The translations under genes and the position numbers were made by a program. The notes beneath the pieces are model-generated. The model worked only from the letters and a program-made list of their open reading frames with translations. It made no database searches and was not told the origin of the DNA. A stretch of DNA of 64,000 bases, from NCBI GenBank assembly GCA_038320885.1, contig JBBQER010000004.1, positions 4,096-68,095 on the forward strand, written 5' to 3'. Shown piece by piece: positions 24,707 to 33,073 of this stretch. The number at the start of each line of letters is the position of its first letter. Within the stretch, counting starts at the first letter, position 1. Origin of the DNA: JBBQER01 sp038320885. Its GTDB lineage: Bacteria; Actinomycetota; Acidimicrobiia; IMCC26256; PALSA-610.

Positions 24707-25539
24707 GTGCTCCGCGGCGAGGGCGCGTCGCGGGCAACGAGCCGCCCATCGCCGCCGTCGTCGTCGGTCTCGTCGGTCTCGTTGTCTTCTTCGTTCTCCC
24801 CCTCGCCGGTTTGCTCTGGCGCGCGCCCTGGAGTGACGTCGTTTCGGTGCTGCGCGATCACCGAGCTCGCGACGCGCTCCGCCTGTCGCTGATCTGCTCG
24901 CTGTCGGCGACCGGCCTGTCGGTGCTCTTCGGAATTCCCATCGCCTGGCTCCTGGCCCGGGGCCGCTTCGCGGGTCTCAACATGATCCGGGCCCTGGCCA
25001 TGCTCCCGTTGGTTCTTCCACCCGTCGTCGGTGGCGTCGCGCTGTTCTACGCATTCGGGCGCCGAGGGCTGATCGGGCAATGGCTCGACCACTGGTTCGG
25101 CATCCGGCTGCCGTTCACGATCTGGGCCGCGATCATCGCCGAGACGTTCGTGGCGATGCCGTTCTTCGTCATCACGGTGGAAGGAGCGCTGCGCAGTCTC
25201 GACACCCGTTACGAGGACGCGGCCGCGACGTACGGCGCGGGAGCGTGGACGATCCTGCGCCGGGTGACGTTGCCCATGATCGCTCCTTCGATCGCCGCGG
25301 GAATGGCGCTCACGTGGGCGCGCGCCCTCGGAGAGTTCGGCGCGACGATCACCTTCGCCGGAAACACCCCCGGGAAGACGCAGACGCTTCCACTCGCGAT
25401 CTATCTCGCGTTCGAAGCCAACGAGCCCGCCGGCATCATCTTGAGCATCGTGCTGCTCGCGATCTCGATCCTCGTGCTCGTCATCGTGGGCAGCCGGGTC
25501 TTCGGCGATCGCCGGCGGGCGCGGGAGGCGGCCCAATGA
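24703..25539 (+). CDS. modB: Molybdate ABC transporter permease
   Basis: A 278-residue permease with about five to six membrane helices. The EAA loop that couples to the ATPase is 'YEDAAATYGAGAWTILRRVTLPMI' (about residues 180-203), followed by 'GMALTWARALGEFGATITFAGNTPGKTQTLPLAIY', a ModB/CysT hallmark. It forms the membrane channel of the molybdate importer. Start GTG 24703 overlaps the modA stop; the stop overlaps modC as ATGA. The frame is open far upstream, but that part is a shadow of modA. Confidence 0.93.
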   Translation: MSAPRRGRVAGNEPPIAAVVVGLVGLVVFFVLPLAGLLWRAPWSDVVSVLRDHRARDALRLSLICSLSATGLSVLFGIPIAWLLARGRFAGLNMIRALAMLPLVLPPVVGGVALFYAFGRRGLIGQWLDHWFGIRLPFTIWAAIIAETFVAMPFFVITVEGALRSLDTRYEDAAATYGAGAWTILRRVTLPMIAPSIAAGMALTWARALGEFGATITFAGNTPGKTQTLPLAIYLAFEANEPAGIILSIVLLAISILVLVIVGSRVFGDRRRAREAAQ

Positions 25540-26603
25540 GCGTGGTTGGCCTCGACTGCGACGTTCGCCTGCAGATCGGCACGCTCGATCTCAACGCCGC
25601 GTTCGTGGTGGCGCCCGGTGAGTTGATCGTCCTGGTCGGCCCCAACGGCGCGGGCAAATCGACGTTGCTGCGGGCGCTTTCGGGACTACTGCCGATCGAC
25701 GCCGGACGTATCACGCTCGACGACGACGTGCTCGACGATCCCGGCACCAACACGTTCGTGCCGGCGTCGCAACGGTCGGTCGGCGTCGTGTTCCAGGACG
25801 GCCTGCTCTTCGAGCATCTCAGCATCGTCGAGAACGTCGCGTTCGGCCTGCGCAGCCGGAGCGTGCCGGCGCGGGAGGCCCGGCGCGTCGCCGAACAGTG
25901 GTTGACGCGCCTCAGGTTCGACAACCACGCGGCGTTGCGCCCGCGCGAGCTGTCCGGCGGCCAGATCCAGCGGGTGGCGCTGGCCCGAGCCCTCGCCTTC
26001 GAGCCCCGACTCCTCCTGCTCGACGAGCCGTTCGCGGCACTCGACGCGACGACTCGGGTCGAGGTACGGCGCGAACTGCGGCGCCACCTCGACTCGGTCG
26101 GCGCGCCGAAGATCGTGGTCACGCACGACCCGATCGAGGCGATGGCACTCGCCGATCGCATCATCGTGCTCGAAGACGGGCACGTCAGCCAGGAGGGAAC
26201 ATCCGACGATGTCAGAAGCCACCCTCGCACGAGCTACGTCGCCGACCTCGTCGGGATCAACCTCCTGCGAGGCAGTCTGCAGGGTGGGATCGTCACCTTG
26301 CCGGGCGGCCGGCAGGTGGTCGTCGCGACGGACCAACTCGCCGCCGGACCCGTCATCGTCACGATCCACCCTCGGGCCATCGCGCTGCACAGCCGCCAAC
26401 CAGACGGGGCGGCGCGCAATGTCTGGGAGACCACCGTCGCCGAAGTCGACGACGAGGGCGACCGCGTCCGGATCGTCCTGGCGGAACCCGCGCCGCTCGT
26501 CGTCGAGATCACGCGCGGCGGAAGCGCGGCGCTTTCGTTGCAACCGGGCGCACGCGTCTGGGCGTCGCTCAAGGCAACCGAGATCACGGTGCAACCCGAC
26601 TAG
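25536..26603 (+). CDS. modC: Molybdate ABC transporter ATP-binding protein
   Basis: A 355-residue ATPase. Walker A 'GPNGAGKST', Q-loop 'VVFQDGLLF', signature 'LSGGQIQRVALARAL', Walker B 'LLLLDEPFAAL' and H-loop 'VVTHD' are all intact. From about residue 285 a C-terminal MOP/TOBE-like beta domain follows ('VWETTVAEVDDEGDRVRIVL'), which in ModC senses molybdate. It energises ModB. The three genes are joined by 4-base overlaps. It ends 10 bases from a convergent gene. Confidence 0.93.
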   Translation: MSVVGLDCDVRLQIGTLDLNAAFVVAPGELIVLVGPNGAGKSTLLRALSGLLPIDAGRITLDDDVLDDPGTNTFVPASQRSVGVVFQDGLLFEHLSIVENVAFGLRSRSVPAREARRVAEQWLTRLRFDNHAALRPRELSGGQIQRVALARALAFEPRLLLLDEPFAALDATTRVEVRRELRRHLDSVGAPKIVVTHDPIEAMALADRIIVLEDGHVSQEGTSDDVRSHPRTSYVADLVGINLLRGSLQGGIVTLPGGRQVVVATDQLAAGPVIVTIHPRAIALHSRQPDGAARNVWETTVAEVDDEGDRVRIVLAEPAPLVVEITRGGSAALSLQPGARVWASLKATEITVQPD

Positions 26604-26613
26604 GACCGCTCGG

Positions 26614-27723
26614 TCAGTCCTGCAACCCACTCTCGAGTCGCTCGATCGTCTCGATGTACTCCTCGACCAACCCGTACATGACGTCGCGCACCGACTGGAC
26701 CTCGTTCATCCGACCCACGATCTGGCCGACGGGCGCAAACGCGAGATCCTTGCGCCCGGAGCGCGCGATCCGCGCGTTGGCCTCGGCGGTGAGGATGTTC
26801 TGCAGCGGCATGCCCAACGGTCCCGGGCCGGCCGGATCCTCCCACGCATCGGTCCAAGTGTTGCGCAACATGCGCGCGGGCTTGCCGGTGTAGCAGCGCG
26901 AGCGCACGGTGTCGGCCGACGTCGCTTCGAGATAGGCCTGCAGCACGGCGGGGCCGGAGTTGCTCTCCGCGGTGGTGAGCCAGAGCGAGCCCAACCACGC
27001 GCCCTGCGCGCCGAGCGAGAGAGCCGCCGCAATCTGGCGGCCGCTTCCGATCCCACCCGCGGCGAGCACGGGAACGGGAGCGATCGCGTCGACGACCTCG
27101 GGAACGAGCACCATGGTCGCGATCTCGCCGGTGTGACCGCCCGCCTCGTAGCCCTGGGCGACGATGACGTCGACGCCGTTGTTCGCGTGGCGTTGCGCGT
27201 GTTGCGCTTTGCCCGCGAGCGCCGCGACCTTCACGCCGTGCTCGTGGGCCTGGTCGATGACGTCCTTGGGCGGCGAACCGAGCGCGTTGGCGATGAGCGC
27301 GATCGGGTGCGCGAGCGCGATCTCGACGTGGCGGTGGGCGACGTCGTCGGTCCAGCCCAGCACCCCGTGCGGTTCGTCGCCTTCGGGAAGGGGCGGCAAC
27401 TCGAGCCGCTGCATGAGCTCGTCGACGTAGCGCCAATGGTTGGCGTCGATCATCGAGCGGATCTGGGCGAGCATCTCCTCGGCGTTGCCGCCTTCCACGT
27501 CGACCGACTTCTGCGGCATGACGGTATCGACCCCGTAGGGCTTGCCGTCGACGTGGGCATCGATCCAGTCGAGCTCGATCTCGAGTTGCTCGGGGCTGAA
27601 GCCCACGGCGCCGAGCACGCCGATACCGCCCGCCTTGCTGACCGCCGCGACCACATCTCGGCAATGCGTGAAGGCGAAGATCGGGTACTCGATGCCGAAC
27701 ACATCGCACAGTGGAGTTCGCAT
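26614..27723 (-). CDS. Nitronate monooxygenase/2-nitropropane dioxygenase-like FMN enzyme
   Basis: A 369-residue TIM-barrel flavoprotein. It begins 'MRTPLCDVFGIEYPIFAFTHCRDVVAAVSKAGGIGVLGA', then 'IVAQGYEAGGHTGEIATMVLVPEVVDA' and 'VPVLAAGGIGSGRQIAAALSLGAQGAWLGS', the FMN-phosphate-binding pattern of the NPD family. Members oxidise nitronates, or act as FMN-dependent enoyl or other oxidoreductases. The 'TDDVAHRHVEIALAHPIALIANALG' part matches actinobacterial members. The start is ATG 27723; the frame runs open to 27792. Substrate unknown. Confidence 0.87.
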   Translation of the reverse strand: MRTPLCDVFGIEYPIFAFTHCRDVVAAVSKAGGIGVLGAVGFSPEQLEIELDWIDAHVDGKPYGVDTVMPQKSVDVEGGNAEEMLAQIRSMIDANHWRYVDELMQRLELPPLPEGDEPHGVLGWTDDVAHRHVEIALAHPIALIANALGSPPKDVIDQAHEHGVKVAALAGKAQHAQRHANNGVDVIVAQGYEAGGHTGEIATMVLVPEVVDAIAPVPVLAAGGIGSGRQIAAALSLGAQGAWLGSLWLTTAESNSGPAVLQAYLEATSADTVRSRCYTGKPARMLRNTWTDAWEDPAGPGPLGMPLQNILTAEANARIARSGRKDLAFAPVGQIVGRMNEVQSVRDVMYGLVEEYIETIERLESGLQD

Positions 27724-27782
27724 GGTGTCCCCTCGGATCTCGGCGCCGGAACCTGTCCGCACCAAAGGTAACTTGCCGATCC

Positions 27783-27944
27783 ATGACCGCACTCAACGAC
27801 GCCGCCCGCAACGCCATCACGGCGGGGAGGCTTGCCCACGTCGTCACGATCAATTTCCCGGCATTCGACAATCCCCCACCCGGTCACGTCATCCGCATCA
27901 AGGTCGATCGGGTCGGCGGCGTCGGACCTTGGACCGAGAGTTAG
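27783..27944 (+). pseudogene. Remnant of PPOX-class F420-dependent oxidoreductase (internal deletion)
   Basis: A 53-codon intact frame. Its first 20 residues ('MTALNDAARNAITAGRLAHV' and on to 'VTI') look like the start of the PPOX/F420-dependent oxidoreductase family, which normally continues 'DPDGSPQV'. The rest ('FPAFDNPPPGHVIRIKVDRV', then 'GGVGPWTES') looks like the extreme C-terminus of the same family. About 90-100 middle residues, including the cofactor-binding strands, are missing. So this is probably a decayed gene fused by an in-frame deletion, or an assembly join. It is divergent from the nitronate monooxygenase gene. Confidence 0.62.
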
Positions 27945-27964
27945 CGCGAGCCCGGCGATCTGTT

Positions 27965-29317
27965 CTATTCCGTGTAGTACCGATCCGTCACCTTCAACGC
28001 GCCGTCGAGCGCGTCGATGCCCTCGTCCACTTCTGCTTCGTTGACGGTGCACGGCGGGACGAAGTGCGTGCGATTGAAGTGCACGAACGGCCAGGCGCCG
28101 CGCTCGCGCATGGCGCCCGCGAACTCGACCATCGGCTGCGCAGCCTCGCCGGCCGCGTTGTACGGCACCAGCGGCTCGCGCGTCGTGCGGCTCCGGACGA
28201 GCTCGAGCGCCCAGAACACGCCGAGTCCCCGCACCTCACCGACCGACGGATGCCGACTGGCGAGATCTCGGAGCTTGGGACCGATCACGTGCTCGCCGAT
28301 CGAGCGGGCGTGCTCGACGATGCCCTCGTCCTCGAAGATCTTGATGGAGGCGACCGCGGACGCGCACGCGAGCGGGTGGCCCGAGTACGTCAGACCGCCG
28401 GGGAAGGACTGCCGGGCGAACGTCTCGGCGATCGCGCGCGAGATGATCACTCCACCCAACGGGACGTAGCCGGAGTTGACGCCCTTCGCGAACGTGATGA
28501 GGTCCGGTGTGACTCCCCATCGATCGACGGCGAACCACTCGCCGCACCGACCGAAGCCGGCCATGACCTCGTCGGCGATCATGACGACGCCGAACTCGTC
28601 GCAGATCGCGCGGATCCCCGCGAGATACCCGTCGGGCGGAACGAGGATGCCGTTCGTGCCGACCACGGTCTCCAGCACGATGGCGGCGACCGTGTGGGGC
28701 CCTTCGAACGTGAGGACCTCGCGCAGATGCGCGAGCGCGCGCTCGCACTCATCCGCTTCGGTCTCGGCGTGAAAGGAGGAACGGTAGAGGTACGGACCCC
28801 AGTAACGAACGACGCCGGGAATGCCGGGTTCGCTGGCCCAGCGTCTCGGTTCACCGGTCAGCGCGATCGAACCCGCGGTGGCCCCGTGGTAGCTGCGGTA
28901 CGCCGCGAGCACCTTGTGCCGGCCAGTGTGGATGCGAGCCATGCGGATCGCGTACTCGTTGGCTTCCGCGCCGCCGTTCGTGAAGAACACGCGATCGAGG
29001 TCGCCGGGCGCGCGCTCTGCGATGAGTCGCGCGGCTTCGCCCCGTACGTCGACCGCGAACGCGGGCGAGACCGTGCAGAGCTTGCCCGCCTGTTCCTGGA
29101 TCGCGGCAACGAGTCGCGGGTGCTGATGGCCGATGTTCAAGTTGACGAGTTGCGAGCTGAGATCGAGGTATCGCTTGCCGTCGGCGTCCCAGAAGTAGGA
29201 GCCCAGGGCCCGCGAGATCGGGAGCGGGTCGATCAGCTCCTGCGCCGACCAGGAGTGGAAGACGTGCGCGCCGTCGTCGGCCCGCACCGCGTCGCCGGGG
29301 TTCCTCGTAGCGGCCAT
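27965..29317 (-). CDS. Class III PLP-dependent aminotransferase
   Basis: A 450-residue fold-type I aminotransferase. Key parts: 'FFTNGGAEANEYAIRMARIHTGRHKVLAAYRSYHGAT' (PLP phosphate and aromatic stacking region), 'MIADEVMAGFGRCGEWFA' (Asp249 binds the pyridine N), and the Schiff-base lysine Lys278 in 'ITFAKGVNSGYVPLGGVIIS'. It resembles taurine-pyruvate or omega-amino-acid aminotransferases. The amino donor is not known. Start ATG 29317 is the family start. It is not in an operon with its neighbours, which face other ways. Confidence 0.9.
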   Translation of the reverse strand: MAATRNPGDAVRADDGAHVFHSWSAQELIDPLPISRALGSYFWDADGKRYLDLSSQLVNLNIGHQHPRLVAAIQEQAGKLCTVSPAFAVDVRGEAARLIAERAPGDLDRVFFTNGGAEANEYAIRMARIHTGRHKVLAAYRSYHGATAGSIALTGEPRRWASEPGIPGVVRYWGPYLYRSSFHAETEADECERALAHLREVLTFEGPHTVAAIVLETVVGTNGILVPPDGYLAGIRAICDEFGVVMIADEVMAGFGRCGEWFAVDRWGVTPDLITFAKGVNSGYVPLGGVIISRAIAETFARQSFPGGLTYSGHPLACASAVASIKIFEDEGIVEHARSIGEHVIGPKLRDLASRHPSVGEVRGLGVFWALELVRSRTTREPLVPYNAAGEAAQPMVEFAGAMRERGAWPFVHFNRTHFVPPCTVNEAEVDEGIDALDGALKVTDRYYTE

Positions 29318-29446
29318 CGGTGCATTGTTGCGCAAGTCCTCGACCAGCCGTGCCTCCCGAAAACTCGGCCGCTTCTTGCCCTCCTCCGAGCTTCGACTCA
29401 GGCGCGTCCCCGACACTCGAGGCAACGAGGGAGCAAAGGACGCGTC

Positions 29447-29860
29447 ATGGACGGAACTCCGGCTGCGGTTCGCGGCGTCGTATCCACTGTGAACCAGGCG
29501 AGGACGGCGTCGGACCGAGGTGGCTCGAACCGGGCGATCAACGTCGTCGTGCTCTTCGCGCCACGCGGTGGTCCGCTGGCGCCGTTCGAGCGCTCGGTCG
29601 CCGAGTGGAGCCTGCGCGGGCGCGCGGTGCTCGTGGTCCTTCCCCGCGCGGTCGATGCCGAGACGCTCGCTCGACTCGCGGCGCTGGGCGCGGACCTCTG
29701 TGTCATCGCCCCGACGTCGACCGAGCTCTTCGCCAGTGTGGAGCAGGCGCGATCAATTCACCGGCGCCGCGGTGCCGAGCCGCCTACGGTCGCGCCGTGG
29801 GAGATCTCGCGCGGGATACCGCGGTCGTCGGCGGCGACGGTCGGTACCGGGGGACGCTGA
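29447..29860 (+). CDS. Hypothetical protein, possibly coupled to the thioesterase gene
   Basis: A 137-codon frame with AAGGA six bases before ATG 29447. The middle part ('AINVVVLFAPRGGPLAPFER', 'AVLVVLPRAVDAETLARLAALGADLCVI') reads like alternating beta strands and helices of a small Rossmann-like domain. The last 20 or so residues run out of frame through the start of the next gene (64-base overlap), so the real end, or the reality of the whole gene, is uncertain. I do not recognise a family. Confidence 0.42.
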   Translation: MDGTPAAVRGVVSTVNQARTASDRGGSNRAINVVVLFAPRGGPLAPFERSVAEWSLRGRAVLVVLPRAVDAETLARLAALGADLCVIAPTSTELFASVEQARSIHRRRGAEPPTVAPWEISRGIPRSSAATVGTGGR

Positions 29861-30624
29861 GCGGCGACTGGGAAATTTGGGGACCGATGGGCGGCTACGT
29901 CGCCGGCGTCGCGTTGCGCGCCGCGGCCGAGGAAGCGCCACCCGGCCTCGAGCCCGCGACCTTCACGTGTCAGTTCCTGTCGACGGCGCGCTTCCAAGCC
30001 GTCGACATCGACGTGACAGTTCGGCGCGCGTCACGGCGAACCGCCGCCATCACGGTGCACCTCTCCCAGGAGGGCACTCCGGTTCTCGATGCGCAGGCGT
30101 GGTTCGCGACGCCGAGTGACGTCGTGCGGCACGATCACGCGAAGGCCCACCGTTACGGCCACCCCGACGACCACGCACCGATCTCGACGTACACCGACGA
30201 GCAACCCAAGTTCGCCTTCTGGAACAACTTCGAGGTCAAGTCGCTCTACTGGGTCGAGGATTGGGACACGTTCGAGGGCGACGAACCGGAGTGGGCGCAG
30301 TGGGTCCGGTTCGTTCCGACGTCGGAATTCGCCGATCCCGTGCTCGAAGCGGTCCGGCTGGTCCTGCTCGCCGATCTGCCGTCCTTCCCCGCGGCCGTAC
30401 GCGCGCATCCCGGTCCGCAGACGTTCGTGTCGCCGAGCCTCGATCTGGCGGTGCAGTTCCATCGCCTCGCGGACCTCGGCGAGTGGCTCCTCGTCCAAGG
30501 CGTGGCTCCGATCGCGGATCGGGGTCTGATGGCATTCCGATCCGAGGTGTGGAGCGCGAACGGTCGCCAGGCCGCGAGCGGTAGCGGCCAGCTCCTCCTG
30601 CGCGCGGTGCCGCCGCAGGCCTAG
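29797..30624 (+). CDS. Acyl-CoA thioesterase-like double-hotdog protein
   Basis: A 275-residue protein of the TesB-like double-hotdog type (PF13622-like). The N-terminal hotdog has 'GPMGGYVAGVALRAAAEEAPPGLEPATFTCQFLSTARFQAVDIDVTVRRASRRTAAITVHL', where strand 'WEIWGPMGGY' precedes the central helix. The C-terminal half repeats the fold, with 'LDLAVQFHRLADLGEWLLVQG', the Asp-containing active-site strand. It should hydrolyse acyl-CoA esters. Start GTG 29797 lies inside the 3' end of the preceding small frame. Confidence 0.83.
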   Translation: MGDLARDTAVVGGDGRYRGTLSGDWEIWGPMGGYVAGVALRAAAEEAPPGLEPATFTCQFLSTARFQAVDIDVTVRRASRRTAAITVHLSQEGTPVLDAQAWFATPSDVVRHDHAKAHRYGHPDDHAPISTYTDEQPKFAFWNNFEVKSLYWVEDWDTFEGDEPEWAQWVRFVPTSEFADPVLEAVRLVLLADLPSFPAAVRAHPGPQTFVSPSLDLAVQFHRLADLGEWLLVQGVAPIADRGLMAFRSEVWSANGRQAASGSGQLLLRAVPPQA

Positions 30625-30655
30625 CTGGCCCAGCCGGCCGCGTTCGCGACGGCGG

Positions 30656-31660
30656 CTACGACGCGTCGACCGAAGTCGTCGCGAATCGATCGGTCTCGCG
30701 CGCGTGCAAGGGATCGTCGGCCGGCCACGGCCAGCGGCCGAAGCCCGTCTCCCGGTAGTCGGCGAAGGCCCGCTCGATACCCGCTTCGTCGTTCATCACG
30801 AACGGTCCGTATTGCGCGACGGGTTCGCCGATCGGGCGGCCCTGCAATACGAGCGCCTCGGTACCGGCCGCGCCCGCGACGAGCTCGATGCTCTCGTCGA
30901 CGCGCACGACGACGGCGGTCGGCGCGTCGATCTCGCGGTCGTCGATCCGTACCGATCCCTGGAACACATACAGGGTGCGCACGGTTTCGGCGCCCGCGGT
31001 CGACGGGAGGGTCCAATGCGCGTCGGGTTCCGCGGCGATGTGCCAGATCGCGAGGTCGGAACCCGGTTGCGACGCCCACGAATCGGGTGGTGGCGGCGGC
31101 GGACGCAGCCCGTCCAGCTCGCCGGCGATCACGGTGATGTCGGTGGTGCGGCCGTCGGCGTCGCGAACCACGTGGTGCGGGAGGTCCTCGCTCCACAACA
31201 TCGTGAAGTACGGGTCGACCATCTTGTTGGCGGCCGGCAGGTTGAGCCAGATCTGGAACAGCTCGGTCCGGTTGGGCCCGTCTCGATCGAGCAGCGGGAA
31301 CATCTCGCTGTGCACGATGCCCTTCCCCGCGGTGAGCCATTGCACGTCACCTCGACCGAAGCGCGCGGTTGCACCCAAGGAGTCGGAGTGATCGATGAAA
31401 CCGCTCCGAACGAAGGTGACGGTTTCGAATCCGCGGTGCGGATGCTGCGGGAACCCGGGCACCGTCGTCCCGTGATACATCCGCCAGCCGTCGATCCCGG
31501 CGAAGTCGTTGCCGATCTCGCGACCGGTGAGAGTGGCCGCCGGACCCATCCGATCGTTACCGGCGGGATAGTCGTCGACGTGGTGGACGCAGAACAGGAA
31601 CGGGTCCGCGGTCGGCCACCGAAAGCCGAGCGGAACCGTCTGGAGCACCGAATCGGTCAC
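30656..31660 (-). CDS. Pirin-like bicupin protein
   Basis: A 334-residue pirin-family protein. The N-terminal cupin holds the metal motif 'GFPQHPHRGFETVTFVRSGFIDHSDSLG' (two His in HPHRG, one in DHSDS) and then 'GDVQWLTAGKGIVHSEMFP'. The C-terminal cupin has 'AETVRTLYVFQGSVRIDD'. Pirins bind one Fe in the N-terminal cupin; some are quercetinases, others redox regulators. Start is GTG 31660. It is divergent from the livH gene at 31774 and convergent with the thioesterase. The specific role is unknown. Confidence 0.9.
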   Translation of the reverse strand: MTDSVLQTVPLGFRWPTADPFLFCVHHVDDYPAGNDRMGPAATLTGREIGNDFAGIDGWRMYHGTTVPGFPQHPHRGFETVTFVRSGFIDHSDSLGATARFGRGDVQWLTAGKGIVHSEMFPLLDRDGPNRTELFQIWLNLPAANKMVDPYFTMLWSEDLPHHVVRDADGRTTDITVIAGELDGLRPPPPPPDSWASQPGSDLAIWHIAAEPDAHWTLPSTAGAETVRTLYVFQGSVRIDDREIDAPTAVVVRVDESIELVAGAAGTEALVLQGRPIGEPVAQYGPFVMNDEAGIERAFADYRETGFGRWPWPADDPLHARETDRFATTSVDAS

Positions 31661-31773
31661 GCATCGAGGCTACCGAGCGCGATGTCAGCAGCGAAGCGCC
31701 GAGCGACGCCGCGTCTCCAGAGCTGCCTCGGGTGCTCGTATGCTCCCGCCGTCACCGCGCGCAGGGGGCAGCA

Positions 31774-33069
31774 TTGTGTAGGGCACGCCGGATCGTCGTC
31801 GTGTTGGGACTCGCCGGCCTCGGCGCGCTGCTCGGCGCGGGTCACGCGAGCGCCGCCACCAGCACGACGACCGCACCCGCCGCCTCGATCGGTGGCACGC
31901 TCACCGTCGACGGTCATCCGGTTCCCGGCGTTCGCATCACGACCGTGCAGGGCGCCAAGGAGGTCGGGCGCGCGGTCTCCGATCGGCGCGGCGTCTGGCG
32001 GATCGTGGTGCCGGGCCCCGGCACGTACAAGGTCAAACTCGACGTGTCGACCCTGCCCTCGGGCGTGCACGCCGAACGCCCCGAGCTCCCGGAGTACCGC
32101 GTGTTCGGATCGTTCGCGCAGAGCGCCGGGTTCACCCTGACGTCAGGGCGATCGGCTACCGGCGGTGGCCAGTCCCGCTTCGATCTCCTGCTCAACCTGT
32201 TCGTGAGCGGAATCCGGTTCGGGTTGATCGTCGGTCTGTGTTCCGTCGGGCTCTCGCTGATCTACGGAACCACCGGGCTCGTGAATTTCGCGCACGGCGA
32301 GCTCGTCACCTTCGGCGCGTTGATCGCATGGTTGTTCAACACGATGACCTCGGGCCCAAAGCTTCCGCTCGCGCTGGCCGCGGTGATCGGGATGCTCGCG
32401 ACCGGTCTCCTGGGCGCTGGGCTGGAGCGCGAGCTGTGGCAACCGCTCACGCGCCGCCGGTCGGGGGCGATCGGTCGCATGCTCGTATCGATCGGGCTCG
32501 CGCTCTTCCTACGATACCTCTACCAGGTGATCTTCAAGGGCGCGCCGCGTTCCTTCCGGCAGTACGCCGCGCCCAGCCCGGTCAAGATCGGGCCGCTGGA
32601 ATCGCCGGTCCGTGATTACGTGATCATGGGCATCTGTCTCGTAGTGCTGCTCGTCGTGGCTGCGATGCTGCAGCGATCGCGGCTCGGCACTGCGATCCGC
32701 GCCGTGTCCGACGAGCGCGATCTCTCCGCGGCATCCGGCATCAACGTCGCGGGAGTGACACTCCTCGTGTGGATCGGTGGCGGGATGCTGGCCGGACTCG
32801 GGGGTGTGATGCTGGGTATGGGATCGCAGGGCGTGCAATGGAACATGGGATTCCGGCTGCTGCTCACGATGTTCGCAGCCGTTGTCCTGGGCGGTCTCGG
32901 CAATCCGTATGGCGCGATGGCCGGCGGTCTGGTCGTCGGGGTGGCATCGCAAGTCAGCACCTACTGGTTGCCGTCCGACCTCCAGTTCGCCATCGCGCTC
33001 GTCATCCTCATTCTCGTGCTGCTCGCGCGACCGCAGGGCATTCTCGGCGTGCGAGAACGGATCGGCTGA
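31774..33069 (+). CDS. livH: Branched-chain amino acid-type ABC permease (LivH) with N-terminal secreted domain
   Basis: About 431 residues. From TTG 31774 (AGGGGG seven bases upstream) the first 27 residues form a signal peptide ending 'GHASA'. Then a Thr-rich linker and a carboxypeptidase-regulatory/Ig-like beta domain of about 75 residues follow ('SIGGTLTVDGHPVPGVRITT'). The LivH permease starts near residue 125 ('GQSRFDLLLNLFVSGIRFGL'), with the family motif 'GLSLIYGTTGLVNFAHGELVTFGA' and 'AVVLGGLGNPYGAMAGGLVVG'. A GTG at 31732 is an alternative start. It forms the channel with LivM. Confidence 0.88.
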   Translation: MCRARRIVVVLGLAGLGALLGAGHASAATSTTTAPAASIGGTLTVDGHPVPGVRITTVQGAKEVGRAVSDRRGVWRIVVPGPGTYKVKLDVSTLPSGVHAERPELPEYRVFGSFAQSAGFTLTSGRSATGGGQSRFDLLLNLFVSGIRFGLIVGLCSVGLSLIYGTTGLVNFAHGELVTFGALIAWLFNTMTSGPKLPLALAAVIGMLATGLLGAGLERELWQPLTRRRSGAIGRMLVSIGLALFLRYLYQVIFKGAPRSFRQYAAPSPVKIGPLESPVRDYVIMGICLVVLLVVAAMLQRSRLGTAIRAVSDERDLSAASGINVAGVTLLVWIGGGMLAGLGGVMLGMGSQGVQWNMGFRLLLTMFAAVVLGGLGNPYGAMAGGLVVGVASQVSTYWLPSDLQFAIALVILILVLLARPQGILGVRERIG

Positions 33070-33073
33070 CGCG

